Assembly: GCA_963781065.1 (NCBI GenBank)
Contig: CAWAET010000003.1
Coordinates: 62,001-126,000, forward strand
From: CALZJC01 sp963781065
GTDB lineage: Bacteria; Acidobacteriota; Thermoanaerobaculia; Multivoradales; JAHEKO01
DNA length: 64,000 bases
Direction: 5' to 3'
Positions within the stretch are counted from its first letter, which is position 1; every line of letters begins with the position of its first letter. The translations under genes were made by a program, and so were the position numbers. Shown here in pieces: positions 37,040-46,820 of the stretch. The notes under the pieces are model-generated. The model was not told where the DNA came from. It saw only the letters and a list, made by a program, of their open reading frames with translations, and did not search any database.

Positions 37040-39520
37040 ATGAGCGACAAGAGAACGACGGCAGGTAGATGGCTTGGGGGCCGGTTGTCGCGCCCCGGCC
37101 GCGCGGTGGTGCTGCTGCTGGCGCTGGCGTTGACGGTCGGTGCCTGCACCGGCTTCCGCAACTACCGCAAGGCGCAGCTCGCCGAAGAGCAGGGCGACTG
37201 GGACCAGGCGGTGCTGCAGTACCTCTCGCTGCTCGATCGCGACCCGGGCAACCTGACCTATCGCTCGGGCTTGCTGCGGGCCAAGTTCAAGGCCTCGCAG
37301 GCCCACTTCGAGAAGGCCAAGGAGTTCCACCTGGCGGGGGCGCTGGAGCGGGCGATGCTCGAGTACCAGCAGGCGGTGCAGCTCGACCCGACCAACCAGT
37401 ACGCCCAGGTCGAGCTCGACAAGGTGCGGATCGAGATCTCCTCGGCGCGCGAGGGTGAAAGCCTGCTGACGCTGGACGACCTCAAACGGCGCACCCAGCA
37501 GAGCCGGCCGCAGCCGCCGATGCTCAGCCCGCGCGAGAAAGACCCGATCTCGCTCAACTTCCCCAAGCCGGTTTCGGTCAAGGACATCTACGACGCCATC
37601 GCCAAGGCTTTCGGCATCAACATCATGTTCGACTCGAAGCTGCGCGACCAGCAGCTCACCATCGAGCTGAACGAGGTGATGGCCGCCGACGCGCTCGAGA
37701 TGCTGATGCGCACGGCGAGCCACTTCTACAAGGTCCTCGACGAGCACTCGATCATCGTCGCCGAGGACAACCCGCAGAACCGGCGCATCTACGAGGATCT
37801 GGTCATCCAGACCTTCTTTCTCTCCAACGCCGACCCCAAGGAGAGCATGACCCTGCTGCGCAGCCTGGTCGGCGCCAAGAACATCGCCTCCAACGAGCAG
37901 CTCAACGCCATCGTGCTGCGCGACACGGCCGACAAGGTGAAGGTGGCCGAGCGCATCCTGATGACCAACGACAAGGCGCGCGGCGAGGTGGTGATCGACG
38001 TCGAGCTGTTGCAGATCGAGACCAACAAGCTGCAGGAGCTGGGGATCGAGCTGAGCCAGTACAGCGTCACCCAGAGGCTGGAGCAAGGGGACCAGGGGGT
38101 GCGGGTCTCGGACCTGGAGTTCATCAACCAGCAGAACTGGCTGCTGGCCCTGCCGGACTTCATCTATCAGTTCGTCAAGAACTCGTCCGACGCCCAGCTG
38201 CTGGCCAGCCCGCAGGTGCGCATCAGCGACGGCGAGAAGGCGGCCTTCCACATCGGCGACCGGGTGCCGATCCCGGTGACCACCTTCAACACCGCCCAGA
38301 CCGTCGGCGGCAACATCGTGCCGGTGACCTCGTTCCAGTACCAGGACGTCGGCATCCGGCTCGAGATCGAGCCGCGGCTGCACCACAACAAAGAGGTGAC
38401 GCTCAAGATCAAGGTCGAGGTGAGCAATCTGGCGGGCACCGTGGCCGGCTCGCAGGGCGCCTCGCAGCCGATCATCGCCACCCGCACGATCGAGTCCACC
38501 ATCCGGCTCAAGGACGGCGAGACCAACTTCCTCGCCGGCCTGCTGCGCAGCGACGAGTCCTCGAACGAGATCGGACTGCCGGGCCTGTCGGAGATCCCGG
38601 TGCTGGGGCGGCTGTTCGGCAAGAAGCGGACCGAGAACCGGCGCACCGACCTGGTCCTCACCCTGACGCCGCACATCATCCGCACCGCCGACATCACCGA
38701 GGAGGACCTGCTGCCGATCTGGGTCGGCACCGAGGCCAACATCACCTTCCGCGGCGGCAGCCCGCGGGTCGAGTCGGAGGTCGAAGGGCCCTTCGACCAG
38801 GGTGGCGACGAGGAGGCGGAGCGGATTCGCGAGATGATCCGGCGCCGCATCCAGAACCTGCCGCGGGGGCTGCGCGAGCCGGCGGGGGAGGACACGCAGG
38901 AGGAGCAGGGCCAGCCCGGCGTGCAGCTGGTGCCGCCGTCGGCGCCGAGCAATATCTTCGATCCCGACGACGACCAGCAAGAGCCACCCGGCGGGTCGCT
39001 CATGCTGGTGACCGCGGACGAGCCGGTGGCGGCCCCCGCCGCGGCCAGCGACGAACCGCCGCCGGTGCGGCTCGAGCTCGAGGCCAGCCGGCAGGTGGTG
39101 GCGCCGGGCGACCGTCTGACCGTCACCTTGCGGGTCGAGTCGACCCGGCCGGTCTCGCACCTGCCGGTGACCCTGCGCTTCGATCCGCGGCTGCTGGCGG
39201 TGGAGTCGATGGACGAGGGTCGCTTCCTCGGCCCCGAGGGCGTCGCCAAGATCCTCGCCGCGGCGCGGCCGGGGCGGATGATCCTGGGCGCCAGCCGGTT
39301 GGGCGACGTCGCCGGGGTGACCGGCGCGGGCGTTCTGCTCAAGGTCCACTTCCGCGCTCTCGCCGAAGGCGAGGCGGTGATCGCCTTCGCGAAAGGCAAG
39401 GCCCTCGACCCCGATCTCGCGCCGCTCAGGCCGCTGGTCACCCGCTCGGCGCGGGTCCTCATCAGCTACGAGGCCGCCGCGGCGCCGCCGTCGGGCGAGC
39501 GCCCCGACCAGGTGCCGTGA
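37040..39520 (+). CDS. gspD: Lipidated TPR-secretin-cohesin fusion (GspD/PilQ family)
   Basis: 826 residues from ATG 37040, which has a GGGAG ribosome site; an in-frame ATG at 37019 is possible. Lipobox LTVGAC with Cys36, so probably lipidated. About residues 45-135 hold TPR units (YRKAQLAEEQGDWDQAVLQY, ALERAMLEYQQAVQLDPTNQ). Then secretin N0/N1 domains (VSVKDIYDAIAKAFGINIMF, LRSLVGAKNIASNEQLNAIV) and the pore domain (AQLLASPQVRISDGEKAAFH, IGLPGLSEIPVLGRLFG, TDLVLTLTPHIIRT). After an acidic disordered linker, residues ~690-815 look like a cohesin/bacterial Ig domain (VVAPGDRLTVTLRVESTRPV). It forms the outer-membrane channel. Confidence 0.9.
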   Translation: MSDKRTTAGRWLGGRLSRPGRAVVLLLALALTVGACTGFRNYRKAQLAEEQGDWDQAVLQYLSLLDRDPGNLTYRSGLLRAKFKASQAHFEKAKEFHLAGALERAMLEYQQAVQLDPTNQYAQVELDKVRIEISSAREGESLLTLDDLKRRTQQSRPQPPMLSPREKDPISLNFPKPVSVKDIYDAIAKAFGINIMFDSKLRDQQLTIELNEVMAADALEMLMRTASHFYKVLDEHSIIVAEDNPQNRRIYEDLVIQTFFLSNADPKESMTLLRSLVGAKNIASNEQLNAIVLRDTADKVKVAERILMTNDKARGEVVIDVELLQIETNKLQELGIELSQYSVTQRLEQGDQGVRVSDLEFINQQNWLLALPDFIYQFVKNSSDAQLLASPQVRISDGEKAAFHIGDRVPIPVTTFNTAQTVGGNIVPVTSFQYQDVGIRLEIEPRLHHNKEVTLKIKVEVSNLAGTVAGSQGASQPIIATRTIESTIRLKDGETNFLAGLLRSDESSNEIGLPGLSEIPVLGRLFGKKRTENRRTDLVLTLTPHIIRTADITEEDLLPIWVGTEANITFRGGSPRVESEVEGPFDQGGDEEAERIREMIRRRIQNLPRGLREPAGEDTQEEQGQPGVQLVPPSAPSNIFDPDDDQQEPPGGSLMLVTADEPVAAPAAASDEPPPVRLELEASRQVVAPGDRLTVTLRVESTRPVSHLPVTLRFDPRLLAVESMDEGRFLGPEGVAKILAAARPGRMILGASRLGDVAGVTGAGVLLKVHFRALAEGEAVIAFAKGKALDPDLAPLRPLVTRSARVLISYEAAAAPPSGERPDQVP

Positions 39521-40020
39521 CCGCTTGCCGCCTGCGCGCCATGGCCGAATCCCGCTGGCGCACCGGGCGCCTGGGGGTCGGCTTCACCCTGGCCGAGATG
39601 GTCATGGTCGTCGCCCTGCTGGTGATCCTGGCCGGGGTGGCGCTGCCGGTGGCGCGCAACAGCGTCCGCCGCGGCAAGGAGATCGAGCTGCGCATGCACC
39701 TGCGCCAGATGCGCAACGCCATCGACGAGTACAAGCGCTACAGCGACGCCCAGCTGATCCCGATAGAGCTCGGCGCCGACGGCTATCCGACCGAGCTCGA
39801 GGCGCTGGTCGAGGGGGTGGACCTGGTCGGCCAGATCGACCGCAAGGTCCGCTTTCTGCGCCGCATCCCGGTGGATCCGATGACCGGCGAGGCCGAATGG
39901 GGGCTGCGCAGCTTCCAGGACGAGCCGGACTCCACCTCGTGGGGCGGTGAGGATGTCTACGACGTGTTCAGCCTGAGTGAGGGAGTGGGCCTCGACGGCG
40001 TGCCCTATTCGGAATGGTGA
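39517..40020 (+). CDS. Pseudopilin with prepilin N-terminal motif
   Basis: 167 residues from GTG 39517, which overlaps the secretin stop (GTGA); ATG 39541 is an alternative with a shorter leader. The prepilin site is LGVGFTLAEMVMVVALLVIL, with the cut before Phe and Glu5 present. The remainder is GspG-like: NAIDEYKRYSDAQLIP, a Pro-Met-rich RIPVDPMTGEAEWGLRSF and a C-terminal GLDGVPYSEW, which is also the ending of the next pseudopilin. The shared ending suggests gene duplication. Confidence 0.87.
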   Translation: MTACRLRAMAESRWRTGRLGVGFTLAEMVMVVALLVILAGVALPVARNSVRRGKEIELRMHLRQMRNAIDEYKRYSDAQLIPIELGADGYPTELEALVEGVDLVGQIDRKVRFLRRIPVDPMTGEAEWGLRSFQDEPDSTSWGGEDVYDVFSLSEGVGLDGVPYSEW

Positions 40021-40457
40021 GGATGCGGCATCCGGCGGCAGGGCGGCGCGCCCACAACGGCTTCACGCTGATCGAGCTGATCGTCGTCATCGTGATCATC
40101 GGCATCCTCGCCACCATCGCCCTGCCGGCGCTCAAGAACCTGCCGCGCCGGGCCGTCGAGGCGGTGCTCAAGAACGACCTGCGGGCGATGCGCGACGTCA
40201 TCGACCAGTACTACGCCGATCACGCCAACTACCCGCCGGGGCTCGAGGCGCTGGTGGAGGACGGCTATCTGCGCAAGGTCCCGGTCGACCCGATCACCAA
40301 GAGCGCCGAGACCTGGACGCTGGTGCTCGAAGAGATCGATCCCGAGGCCCAGCCGGCCGAGACCGACCTGCCCGAGGACGGCCAGCCCGGGGTGGTGGAC
40401 GTGCATTCGGGCTCGCCGGCGCTGTCCCTCGACGGCACCCCCTACAGCGAATGGTGA
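40014..40457 (+). CDS. Major-pseudopilin-like protein (GspG type)
   Basis: 147 residues. Short leader, then HNGFTLIELIVVIVIIGILA, a textbook class III prepilin signal. The GspG-like fold follows with DLRAMRDVIDQYYADHANYP and KVPVDPITKSAETWTL, the calcium-loop region. Ends LSLDGTPYSEW like the gene before. Start 40014 overlaps the previous gene's end by seven bases. Likely major component of the pseudopilus produced by this locus. Confidence 0.9.
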   Translation: MVRMRHPAAGRRAHNGFTLIELIVVIVIIGILATIALPALKNLPRRAVEAVLKNDLRAMRDVIDQYYADHANYPPGLEALVEDGYLRKVPVDPITKSAETWTLVLEEIDPEAQPAETDLPEDGQPGVVDVHSGSPALSLDGTPYSEW

Positions 40458-41140
40458 TCCTGCGGCGCCAACGGCCCGCCGGCGGCTACGCGCTGGTGGC
40501 GCTGGTCGTCATCCTGGCGGTGATGAACGTCCTGGTGGCGGCGGCGCTGCCCTACTGGAGCCAGGTGATGCGGCGCGACCGCGAGGCCGAGCTGATCTTC
40601 CGCGGCCTGCAGTACGCCGAGGCGATCCGGGTCTTCCAGCTGCGCTTCAACCGGCTCCCCAACACACTCGACGAGCTGATCAAGGTCAACCCGCGCTCGA
40701 TCCGCCGCCTGTGGGCCGACCCGATGACCGACAGCGGCGAGTGGAACCTGGTGCGCGGCGAGACCCCGGGAGGCACCAGCGGGGGCGGCCAGGACCTTGC
40801 CCGGGGCACCGCTCCCTCCGGCCGCGACGCCCGCCGCGAGGACCAGCGCGGCACGAACCGACGGCAGGCCCCCGGGCCGATCATCGGCGTCCAAAGCAAG
40901 AGCGACGAGTCCGGGCTGCGCGAGTTCATCGGCACCTCCGAGTACGGCAAGTGGCAGTTCACGGTCGCGCTGATCCCGGTGCCCAACGTGATTCCGGACA
41001 CCCTGCTGGTGCCCAGGCCGACCAGCGAGTATGTCGGCAGGGGTTTCCGCGACGGGATCGAGCCGCTGCAGGGGAGCGCCCCGGGGCAGGACCTCGGCGG
41101 CCAGCGGCGGCGGCCGGCCGACAACGAAGAAGACGGCTAG
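40451..41140 (+). CDS. Minor-pseudopilin-like protein
   Basis: 229 residues from ATG 40451, overlapping the previous gene by seven bases. It has a type II pilin-like segment GGYALVALVVILAVMNVLVA, where Phe and Glu5 of the classical motif are replaced (YALVA), so cleavage or the salt bridge may differ. A QYAEAIRVFQLRFNRLPNTL segment resembles the pseudopilin core of its neighbours, followed by a long Gly/Arg/Gln-rich insertion (about 105-135) and a conserved-looking FIGTSEYGKWQFTVALI. Possibly a tip or initiating pseudopilin (GspK/GspH-like). Confidence 0.75.
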   Translation: MVILRRQRPAGGYALVALVVILAVMNVLVAAALPYWSQVMRRDREAELIFRGLQYAEAIRVFQLRFNRLPNTLDELIKVNPRSIRRLWADPMTDSGEWNLVRGETPGGTSGGGQDLARGTAPSGRDARREDQRGTNRRQAPGPIIGVQSKSDESGLREFIGTSEYGKWQFTVALIPVPNVIPDTLLVPRPTSEYVGRGFRDGIEPLQGSAPGQDLGGQRRRPADNEEDG

Positions 41141-41146
41141 CCGCCG

Positions 41147-41605
41147 ATGCCGGCCGATCCCGTTCGCGTCCGCTTCCGCCGGCTGCCCCACGCCGCCGGC
41201 CTGCCGCTGCCGGCGCCGGCCTCCCCGGGCAGCGCCGGGCTCGATCTGCGGGCGGCGATCGACGGTGAGACGACGCTCGACCCCGGCCGCCGGCTGATGG
41301 TGCCGACCGGCTTCGCCGTGGCCCTGCCGGCGGGGCACGAGGGTCAGGTCCGGCCGCGCAGCGGCCTGGCGGCGCGCCACGGGGTGACCGTGGTCAACGC
41401 GCCGGGAACCATCGACAGCGACTATCGCGGCGAGATCCTGGTCGCTCTGGTCCATCTCGGCGAGGAGCCGGTGCTCCTCGAGCGCGGCGACCGCATCGCC
41501 CAGCTGGTGGTGGCGCCGGTGGCGGCGGTGCGGGTCGAAGAGGCGGCCGAGCTCGACGAGACGGAGCGCGGCACCGGCGGTTTCGGCTCGACCGGCAAGG
41601 CCTGA
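41147..41605 (+). CDS. dut: dUTP diphosphatase
   Basis: 152 residues. The five dUTPase motifs are present in order: SAGLDLRA (motif 1), RPRSGLAARHG (motif 2), VNAPGTIDSDYRGEI (motif 3, catalytic Asp), RIAQLVVAPV (motif 4) and RGTGGFGSTG (motif 5, P-loop-like). It hydrolyses dUTP to dUMP in the cytoplasm as a homotrimer, preventing uracil incorporation. It lies six bases after the pseudopilin gene, probably read through from that operon. Confidence 0.95.
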   Translation: MPADPVRVRFRRLPHAAGLPLPAPASPGSAGLDLRAAIDGETTLDPGRRLMVPTGFAVALPAGHEGQVRPRSGLAARHGVTVVNAPGTIDSDYRGEILVALVHLGEEPVLLERGDRIAQLVVAPVAAVRVEEAAELDETERGTGGFGSTGKA

Positions 41606-42120
41606 TCGCGCCATCCCGGCGACTCGCCACCACTCCGGCGGGTGTCCCGGCGGAGGCCTGGACGGGCGAGCGCCGGGCTTCCACAGGCGAATCCAAGCTC
41701 TTGGATTCACGTTGTTGAATCGCGGCCCCGTCGGGACGCTTCTCCCGGCGAGCCCGTGGCGCGGAGTTCTTTGGTCTCAGGGGTTTAGCGCGCCTGCCCC
41801 GACACCGCCGGACTGGCACTGTCTTTGCGGCAGATATGGACCGAAAGAAGGCTGTGTGCGCGAGGGGCAGGCAGCGGTAGCTTGACAGCCAGGTGACACG
41901 TTCGGCGGCAGCCGCCGAGGCCGATTCCTTCGTGTAGACTGCTCGTATCAGGTTGGCAGTGAGTGCCGAGATCGGCCTTGCACCTAGAGAAATACGATCC
42001 GTGGACTTCCATTGGCGAGGATGCCGCGTGCGCTTCTTCGCCGACCAGAATCAACGGGCGACCACAACGGACCGATGCGTTCAGCATCGGCCGCGCGGCG
42101 CCAAAGAGGAGACAGCACAG
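41606..42120. promoter_or_regulatory. 515-base intergenic region ahead of the TonB-receptor gene
   Basis: No gene is supported. It contains a perfect eight-base-pair hairpin with no T-run (41689-41708, loop GCTC) about 85 bases past dut, a TTGACA at 41883 that lacks a clear -10, and a seven-base-pair hairpin in the presumed leader (42072-42090, loop GTTCA), 30 bases ahead of the receptor ATG. A clear AGAGGAG ribosome site precedes that ATG. Confidence 0.5.
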
Positions 42121-45100
42121 ATGAAGCGATCGCAGCTGCTAACGGCCATCGTCCTGGTGGCCGCCCTGTTCACCCTCGTGACCGGCGCCGTGGCACAGGA
42201 GACGACCGCCACGATCCGTGGCACCGTCGTCGATGCCGCCGGCGCGCCGGTCGCCGACGCCAAGGTCGAGGTGCTGGACCAGCGGACCGGCAACATCCGG
42301 ACGTTCACCTCCAACGCGGACGGCGTCTTCCTGGCGACGCGCCTGTCGCCGGGCGGGCCCTACCTGGTCATCGTCAACGATGCGCAAACCGTGCTCGTCG
42401 AGAGCCTCGCGGTGGCGGAGATCTACAACCTGAAGATCACCATGGACCCGACGGTGATCTCGGACGTCGTGTCCGTCATCGCCGCAGGCGACTTCGTCGA
42501 AGTGGCCACCGGCCCGGCGGCGACCTTCGACAGCTTCCAGGTGGAGACCGCGGTCGCCTTCAACCGCGACATCGTGGACATCTACGGCATCGACCCGCGG
42601 GTCAACATCGACAACGAGGACGACGGCTTCGAGATCAACTGCGCCGGCAAGCATCCCCGCTTCAACAGCGTGACGCTGGACGGCGTGGGACAGAACGACC
42701 GCTTCGGCCTCAACTCCAACGGCTACTCGACGGCCGTCGGCATGCCCTTCCCCTACGACGCCATCGCCCAGCTGGCGGTCGAGCTGGCGCCCGCCGACGT
42801 CACCTACAGCGGCTTCTCGGCCTGCACCATCAACGCGGTGACCAAGTCCGGCACCAACGAGTTCAACGGCAACGTCTTCTTCGAGCGCACCGAGCGACAG
42901 CCTGCGCGGCGACTCGCTGGGCACCAACCGGGTGACTTCAGCACGCCGCCGTTCGACTCGGACAAGATCGGGCTCACCCTCGGCGGCAAGATCCTGGCGG
43001 ACAAGCTGCACTTCTTCGGCGCCTACGAGACCAGCGACTCGCCGCGCTTCCTCGCCATCGGCTTCGCGGGCTCGGGTAACGGCGTCGAGCGCGACTGGCT
43101 GAGCCAGGCGGACTACGAGCGCATCGTCAACATCTCCAAGAACGTCTACGGCTACGATCCGGGCGGCCAGCCGACGGACGGCGTCCAGGAGCAGGACAAG
43201 CAGATGCTCAAGCTCGACTGGAACGCCAACCCCAGCCACAACGTGTCGCTGATCTACAACTACTACGACGGCTTCCAGGACCGCAACTCGGACGGCGACG
43301 ACGACGAGTTCGAGTTCGCCAACCACTTCTACGTCAAGGGCGCCGAGACGGAGACCACGACGTTGCGGTATCTCCTCGCAGTGGAGCGACTCGCTGTCGA
43401 CCGAGCTCTTCCTCAGCACCAACTTCATGGACGACTCCCAGGTCACGGTGGGCCCCAAGGACCAGGCCGACCACCAGATCGACGTCTTCGGCGACGGCAC
43501 GGTCTACGTGGGAGCCGACGACTCGCGTCAGGCCAACCAGCTGGGCACCGACACGGACTACTTCAAGCTCTCGGGACAGCTCCTCAGGGGGCGTAACGTC
43601 TTCACGGCCGGGTACGAGAACGAGAAGAACGAGATCTTCAACGTGTTCGTGCAGCACTCCAACGGCGGTGAGCGCGACTACTTCACCGACAGCGGCTTCA
43701 GCAGCAACCCCGCCTTCTGCGCCGGGCTCACCGCGCAGGGCCGCTTCGACAATCCGGCGTGCGCGCTCTCGGGCATCGATCGCTACGAGCTCGGCCGCCC
43801 CAGCCGCATCTACTACGGCAGCGCCGGCGGCACCAACGATGCCTTCGACGCGGCGGCGAACTTCACCAACACGCTGCAACTCGCTCTACGTGCAGGACGA
43901 GATCTTCCTCGACGACCGCAACCTGACGATTGCGGCGGGCCTGCGCTACGAGTGGTTCACCAGCAGCGACCGGCCCACCTTCAACCAGGCCTTCACCGAC
44001 GCCAACGGGGTGCGCAACGACTCCAACCTCGACGGCGTCGACCTGCTGATGCCCCGCGTGGGCTTCATCTGGAGCCCGCAGCCGCGGATGTCGGTGCGCG
44101 GCAGCCTCGGCCGCTTCTCCGGCGGCAACCCCAACGTCTGGATCTCCAACGCCTGGAGCAACGACGGCATCACCAACGTGCAGCTGACGCTCAGCAACTT
44201 CGGCGCGTCGGGCTCGGTGCTCGACGGCAGCATTCCCCTGGTCGACCCCGGCAACCCGGGCGGCTCCCCTCCGCAGGCGCTCTTCGACACCGTCGCTGCC
44301 ACCACCGCAGCCAGCGCCAACACCAGCTTCCTGGTGCTGATCGATCCGAACTACAAGCAGCCGTACGAGGACAAGTTCTCGCTGGGCCTCACCTATCGCC
44401 TGCCGAGCGGCTACCAGTTCGACTTCGACTACCTGCACACCGAGCTGCAGGACGCCGCGTACTACGTGGACCTCTCCCAGGAGATCGTCGGCATGACGCG
44501 GGCCGGAACACCGAGGTACGCCAACGTGACCGGTTCGCGAGAACTACATGCTGACCAACTCGAGCTTCGACGCCGCCTCTGACGTGCTCTCGGTGCTGGT
44601 CATGAAGCGCTGGGACAACGGCCTCGACATGTCGCTCGGCTACGCCTGGACCGACGGCGAGGACATCAGCCCGATGACCTCCTCGGTGGCCCAGGTCGAA
44701 CTTCGACAACACGGCCCTGCTGGACATCAACAACCCGCCGCCCGCGAAGTCCAACTACGTGGTGCCGCACCGTTTCAGCCTGCGCGCCAGCCTCGGCCGG
44801 GAGTTCTTCGACGGGTACGAGACGCGCTTCACCGTCTTCGGCTACCTCCAGGAGGGCCAGCCGGCGAGCTTCGTCATGTCGCCGAACGGTCTGGAGGGGA
44901 GTGGCGCGTTCTTCGGCCGCCACCTGCTCTACATCCCCGACGGCCCGAACGACCCCAACGTGGTCTTCGACGCCGGCTTCGACACAGGCCGCGTTCTTCG
45001 CCTGGGTCCAGCGCGAGGGGTTCGGGCCCGGCTTCGTCCCCCGCAACGCCAAGCACGCCCAGTGGAGCAACCGCCTGGACATCAGCATCCACCAGGACTT

Positions 45101-45345
45101 CCCCGTCGGCTTCGACCGGGTGAGCGGCAGGTTCTTCGTCAGGATGTACAACCTGATGAACTTCCTCGACGACAACTGGGGCAAGGTCTACGACGCCCAC
45201 TTCTTCAGCCAGCAGGTGGTCAATTCGGTCGTCAACGACGACGGGCAGTTCGTCTTCACGCGTTTCTCGCGATCGGAGCGCCACCAACCTGCTCGAGACC
45301 CGTTCGCTCTGGCAGGCGCGCTGGGGTTTCGAGATCCGCTTCTGA
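42121..45345 (+). pseudogene. TonB-dependent receptor with N-terminal carboxypeptidase-regulatory domain, broken by several frameshifts
   Basis: About 1075 codons in total. Signal peptide (LLTAIVLVAALFTLVTGAVA), then a CarbopepD_reg-like domain (ATIRGTVVDAAGAPVADAKV) and an Oar-type plug (NRDIVDIYGIDPRVNIDNED, TVDGVGQNDRF-like), then a 22-strand-sized barrel ending in WGFEIRF with terminal Phe before the stop at 45343-45345. The frame changes near 42892, 42930, 43378, 43877, 44538, 44698, 44987 and 45276. Each segment keeps strong coding character and reads on into the next. All shifts but the one near 42930 are +1 or -2. Such receptors import large substrates or bind polymers; here the reading frame as given could not yield a full protein. 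Confidence 0.85.
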
Positions 45346-45384
45346 ACCTCCGCCGGTCCTTCACGGACCGCACGGCATAGAGCA

Positions 45385-45414
45385 GGGGCCGCGCTTCGGC
45401 GCGGCCCCTTTTTT
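45385..45414 (+). terminator. Strong Rho-independent terminator
   Basis: A perfect ten-base-pair GC stem (45385-45394 with 45399-45408) with a UUCG tetraloop, followed directly by six T residues. It closes the TonB-receptor transcript 40 bases past its stop. Confidence 0.95.
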
Positions 45415-45562
45415 GAGTGCGGAGACCGCAGAGGTCGCTGCTGTCGGAGTTGTCTGCCTTGCCCCGACCGACGCCTGTCTGGCGGCGCAGGTGCTGACCG
45501 GCTGATCGTGGTGGGCGACTGCCCGATCACCGAATCCTCCGCGCCGATGAGAGAATGCCCCG

Positions 45563-46573
45563 ATGAGTGAGGGCCCCATCGACCGGTTCGACCGACCGCT
45601 GCGCGATCTGCGCCTGTCGGTCACCGACCGCTGCAACTTCCGCTGCCCGTACTGCATGCCGCGCGAGGTCTTCGGCCCCCACCACGCCTTCCTGCCGCGG
45701 TCCGAGATCCTCACCTACGAGGAGATCGAGCGCCTGGCGCGGCTCTTCCACCGCCTCGGGGTGCGCAAGGTCCGGCTGACCGGCGGCGAGCCGCTGCTGC
45801 GTCACGACCTGCCGGAGCTGGTGGCGATGCTCGCCGGCCTCGACGGGCTCGACCTGGCGCTGACCACCAACGGCACCCTGCTCGAACGCCACGCGGCGGC
45901 CCTGGCGGCGGCCGGTCTCGGGCGGGTCACCGTCAGCCTGGATTCGCTCGACGACGAGGTCTTCCGGCGGATGAACGACGTCGACTTCCCGGTGGCGCGG
46001 GTGCTCGACGGGATCGATGCCGCCGCCGCGGCCGGGCTGGGGCCGATCAAGATCAACGCGGTGGTCCGGCGCGGGCTCAACGACGCCGGGTTGGTCGACC
46101 TGGCCCGCCACTTCAAGGGCACCGGCCACGTGCTGCGCTTCATCGAGTACATGGACGTCGGCACCAGCAACCGCTGGCGGCCGGCCGACCTGGTGCCGGG
46201 CGAGGAGATCGTCGGGCGCATCGACGCCGAGCTGCCGCTCGAGCCGATCGACCCCGCCTACCGCGGCGAGGTGGCGCGGCGCTGGCGCTACCGCGACGGC
46301 GGCGGCGAGATCGGCGTCATCACCTCGGTCAGCCGGCCGTTCTGCGGCGACTGCACCCGGGCCCGGCTGTCGGCCAGGGGCGAGCTCTACACCTGCCTGT
46401 TCGCCGCCACCGGCACCGATCTCAAGGCGCCGCTGCGCGCCGGCGCCGACGACGCCGCGCTCGAGGCGCTGATCCGGGGCATCTGGGATCGGCGCGCCGA
46501 CCGCTACTCCGAGCTGCGCTCGGCGGAGACGGCCGGTCGCGAGCGGGTCGAGATGTCCTACATCGGCGGTTAG
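45563..46573 (+). CDS. moaA: GTP 3',8-cyclase, molybdenum cofactor biosynthesis
   Basis: 336 residues. Radical-SAM cluster C24-x3-C28-x2-C31 (RCNFRCPYC) and the second cluster CGDC...C with spacing C-x2-C-x13-C (FCGDCTRARLSARGELYTC). The C-terminal Gly-Gly (SYIGG) required by MoaA is present. Also RKVRLTGGEPLLRHD and YMDVGTSNRW. It converts GTP with MoaC to cPMP. MoaC is not in the window; xdhC and a mocA-like gene further on support molybdenum hydroxylase maturation. Transcribed alone after the terminator. Confidence 0.96.
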   Translation: MSEGPIDRFDRPLRDLRLSVTDRCNFRCPYCMPREVFGPHHAFLPRSEILTYEEIERLARLFHRLGVRKVRLTGGEPLLRHDLPELVAMLAGLDGLDLALTTNGTLLERHAAALAAAGLGRVTVSLDSLDDEVFRRMNDVDFPVARVLDGIDAAAAAGLGPIKINAVVRRGLNDAGLVDLARHFKGTGHVLRFIEYMDVGTSNRWRPADLVPGEEIVGRIDAELPLEPIDPAYRGEVARRWRYRDGGGEIGVITSVSRPFCGDCTRARLSARGELYTCLFAATGTDLKAPLRAGADDAALEALIRGIWDRRADRYSELRSAETAGRERVEMSYIGG

Positions 46574-46739
46574 CGCCATCTCTCGTCTCCGCCGCCGACC
46601 TCCAGTAGTGGTAGTGACATGGTCTCTTCCCGTTGAAGCCCGCCGTTGGAGCACAGGCTGCCTCCGCGAGACAGGTCGACCTACCCGAGGGTGCTGCTGT
46701 TACTCGCATGCGGTCGCCTGTGCCTGCTCCCGGCGCCCC

Positions 46740-46809
46740 GATGCCGGGGTCCCAGTGCCGGGGTGCCAGTGCCGGGGACCCAGTCCTGGAGCCCCGGTGC
46801 CGAGGCCGG
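46740..46809. repeat. Five imperfect 14-base tandem repeats in a gene-free stretch
   Basis: Units beginning at 46740, 46754, 46768, 46782 and 46796 share the pattern RRTGCCGGGGNNCC with growing divergence. The region 46574-46820 between moaA and the methyltransferase gene holds no convincing gene. A 14-base period is not a multiple of three, so this is not protein repeat coding. Confidence 0.65.
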
Positions 46810-46820
46810 GGAGGCGCCGA

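Noticed and set aside
41689..41708. Hairpin after dut as an intrinsic terminator
   Set aside because: The stem is perfect but there is no T-run afterwards; it is recorded only as a hairpin within the intergenic region.
45415..45562. A molybdenum cofactor riboswitch ahead of moaA
   Set aside because: The conserved Moco-RNA helices and tetraloop receptor pattern could not be found in the 148-base leader.
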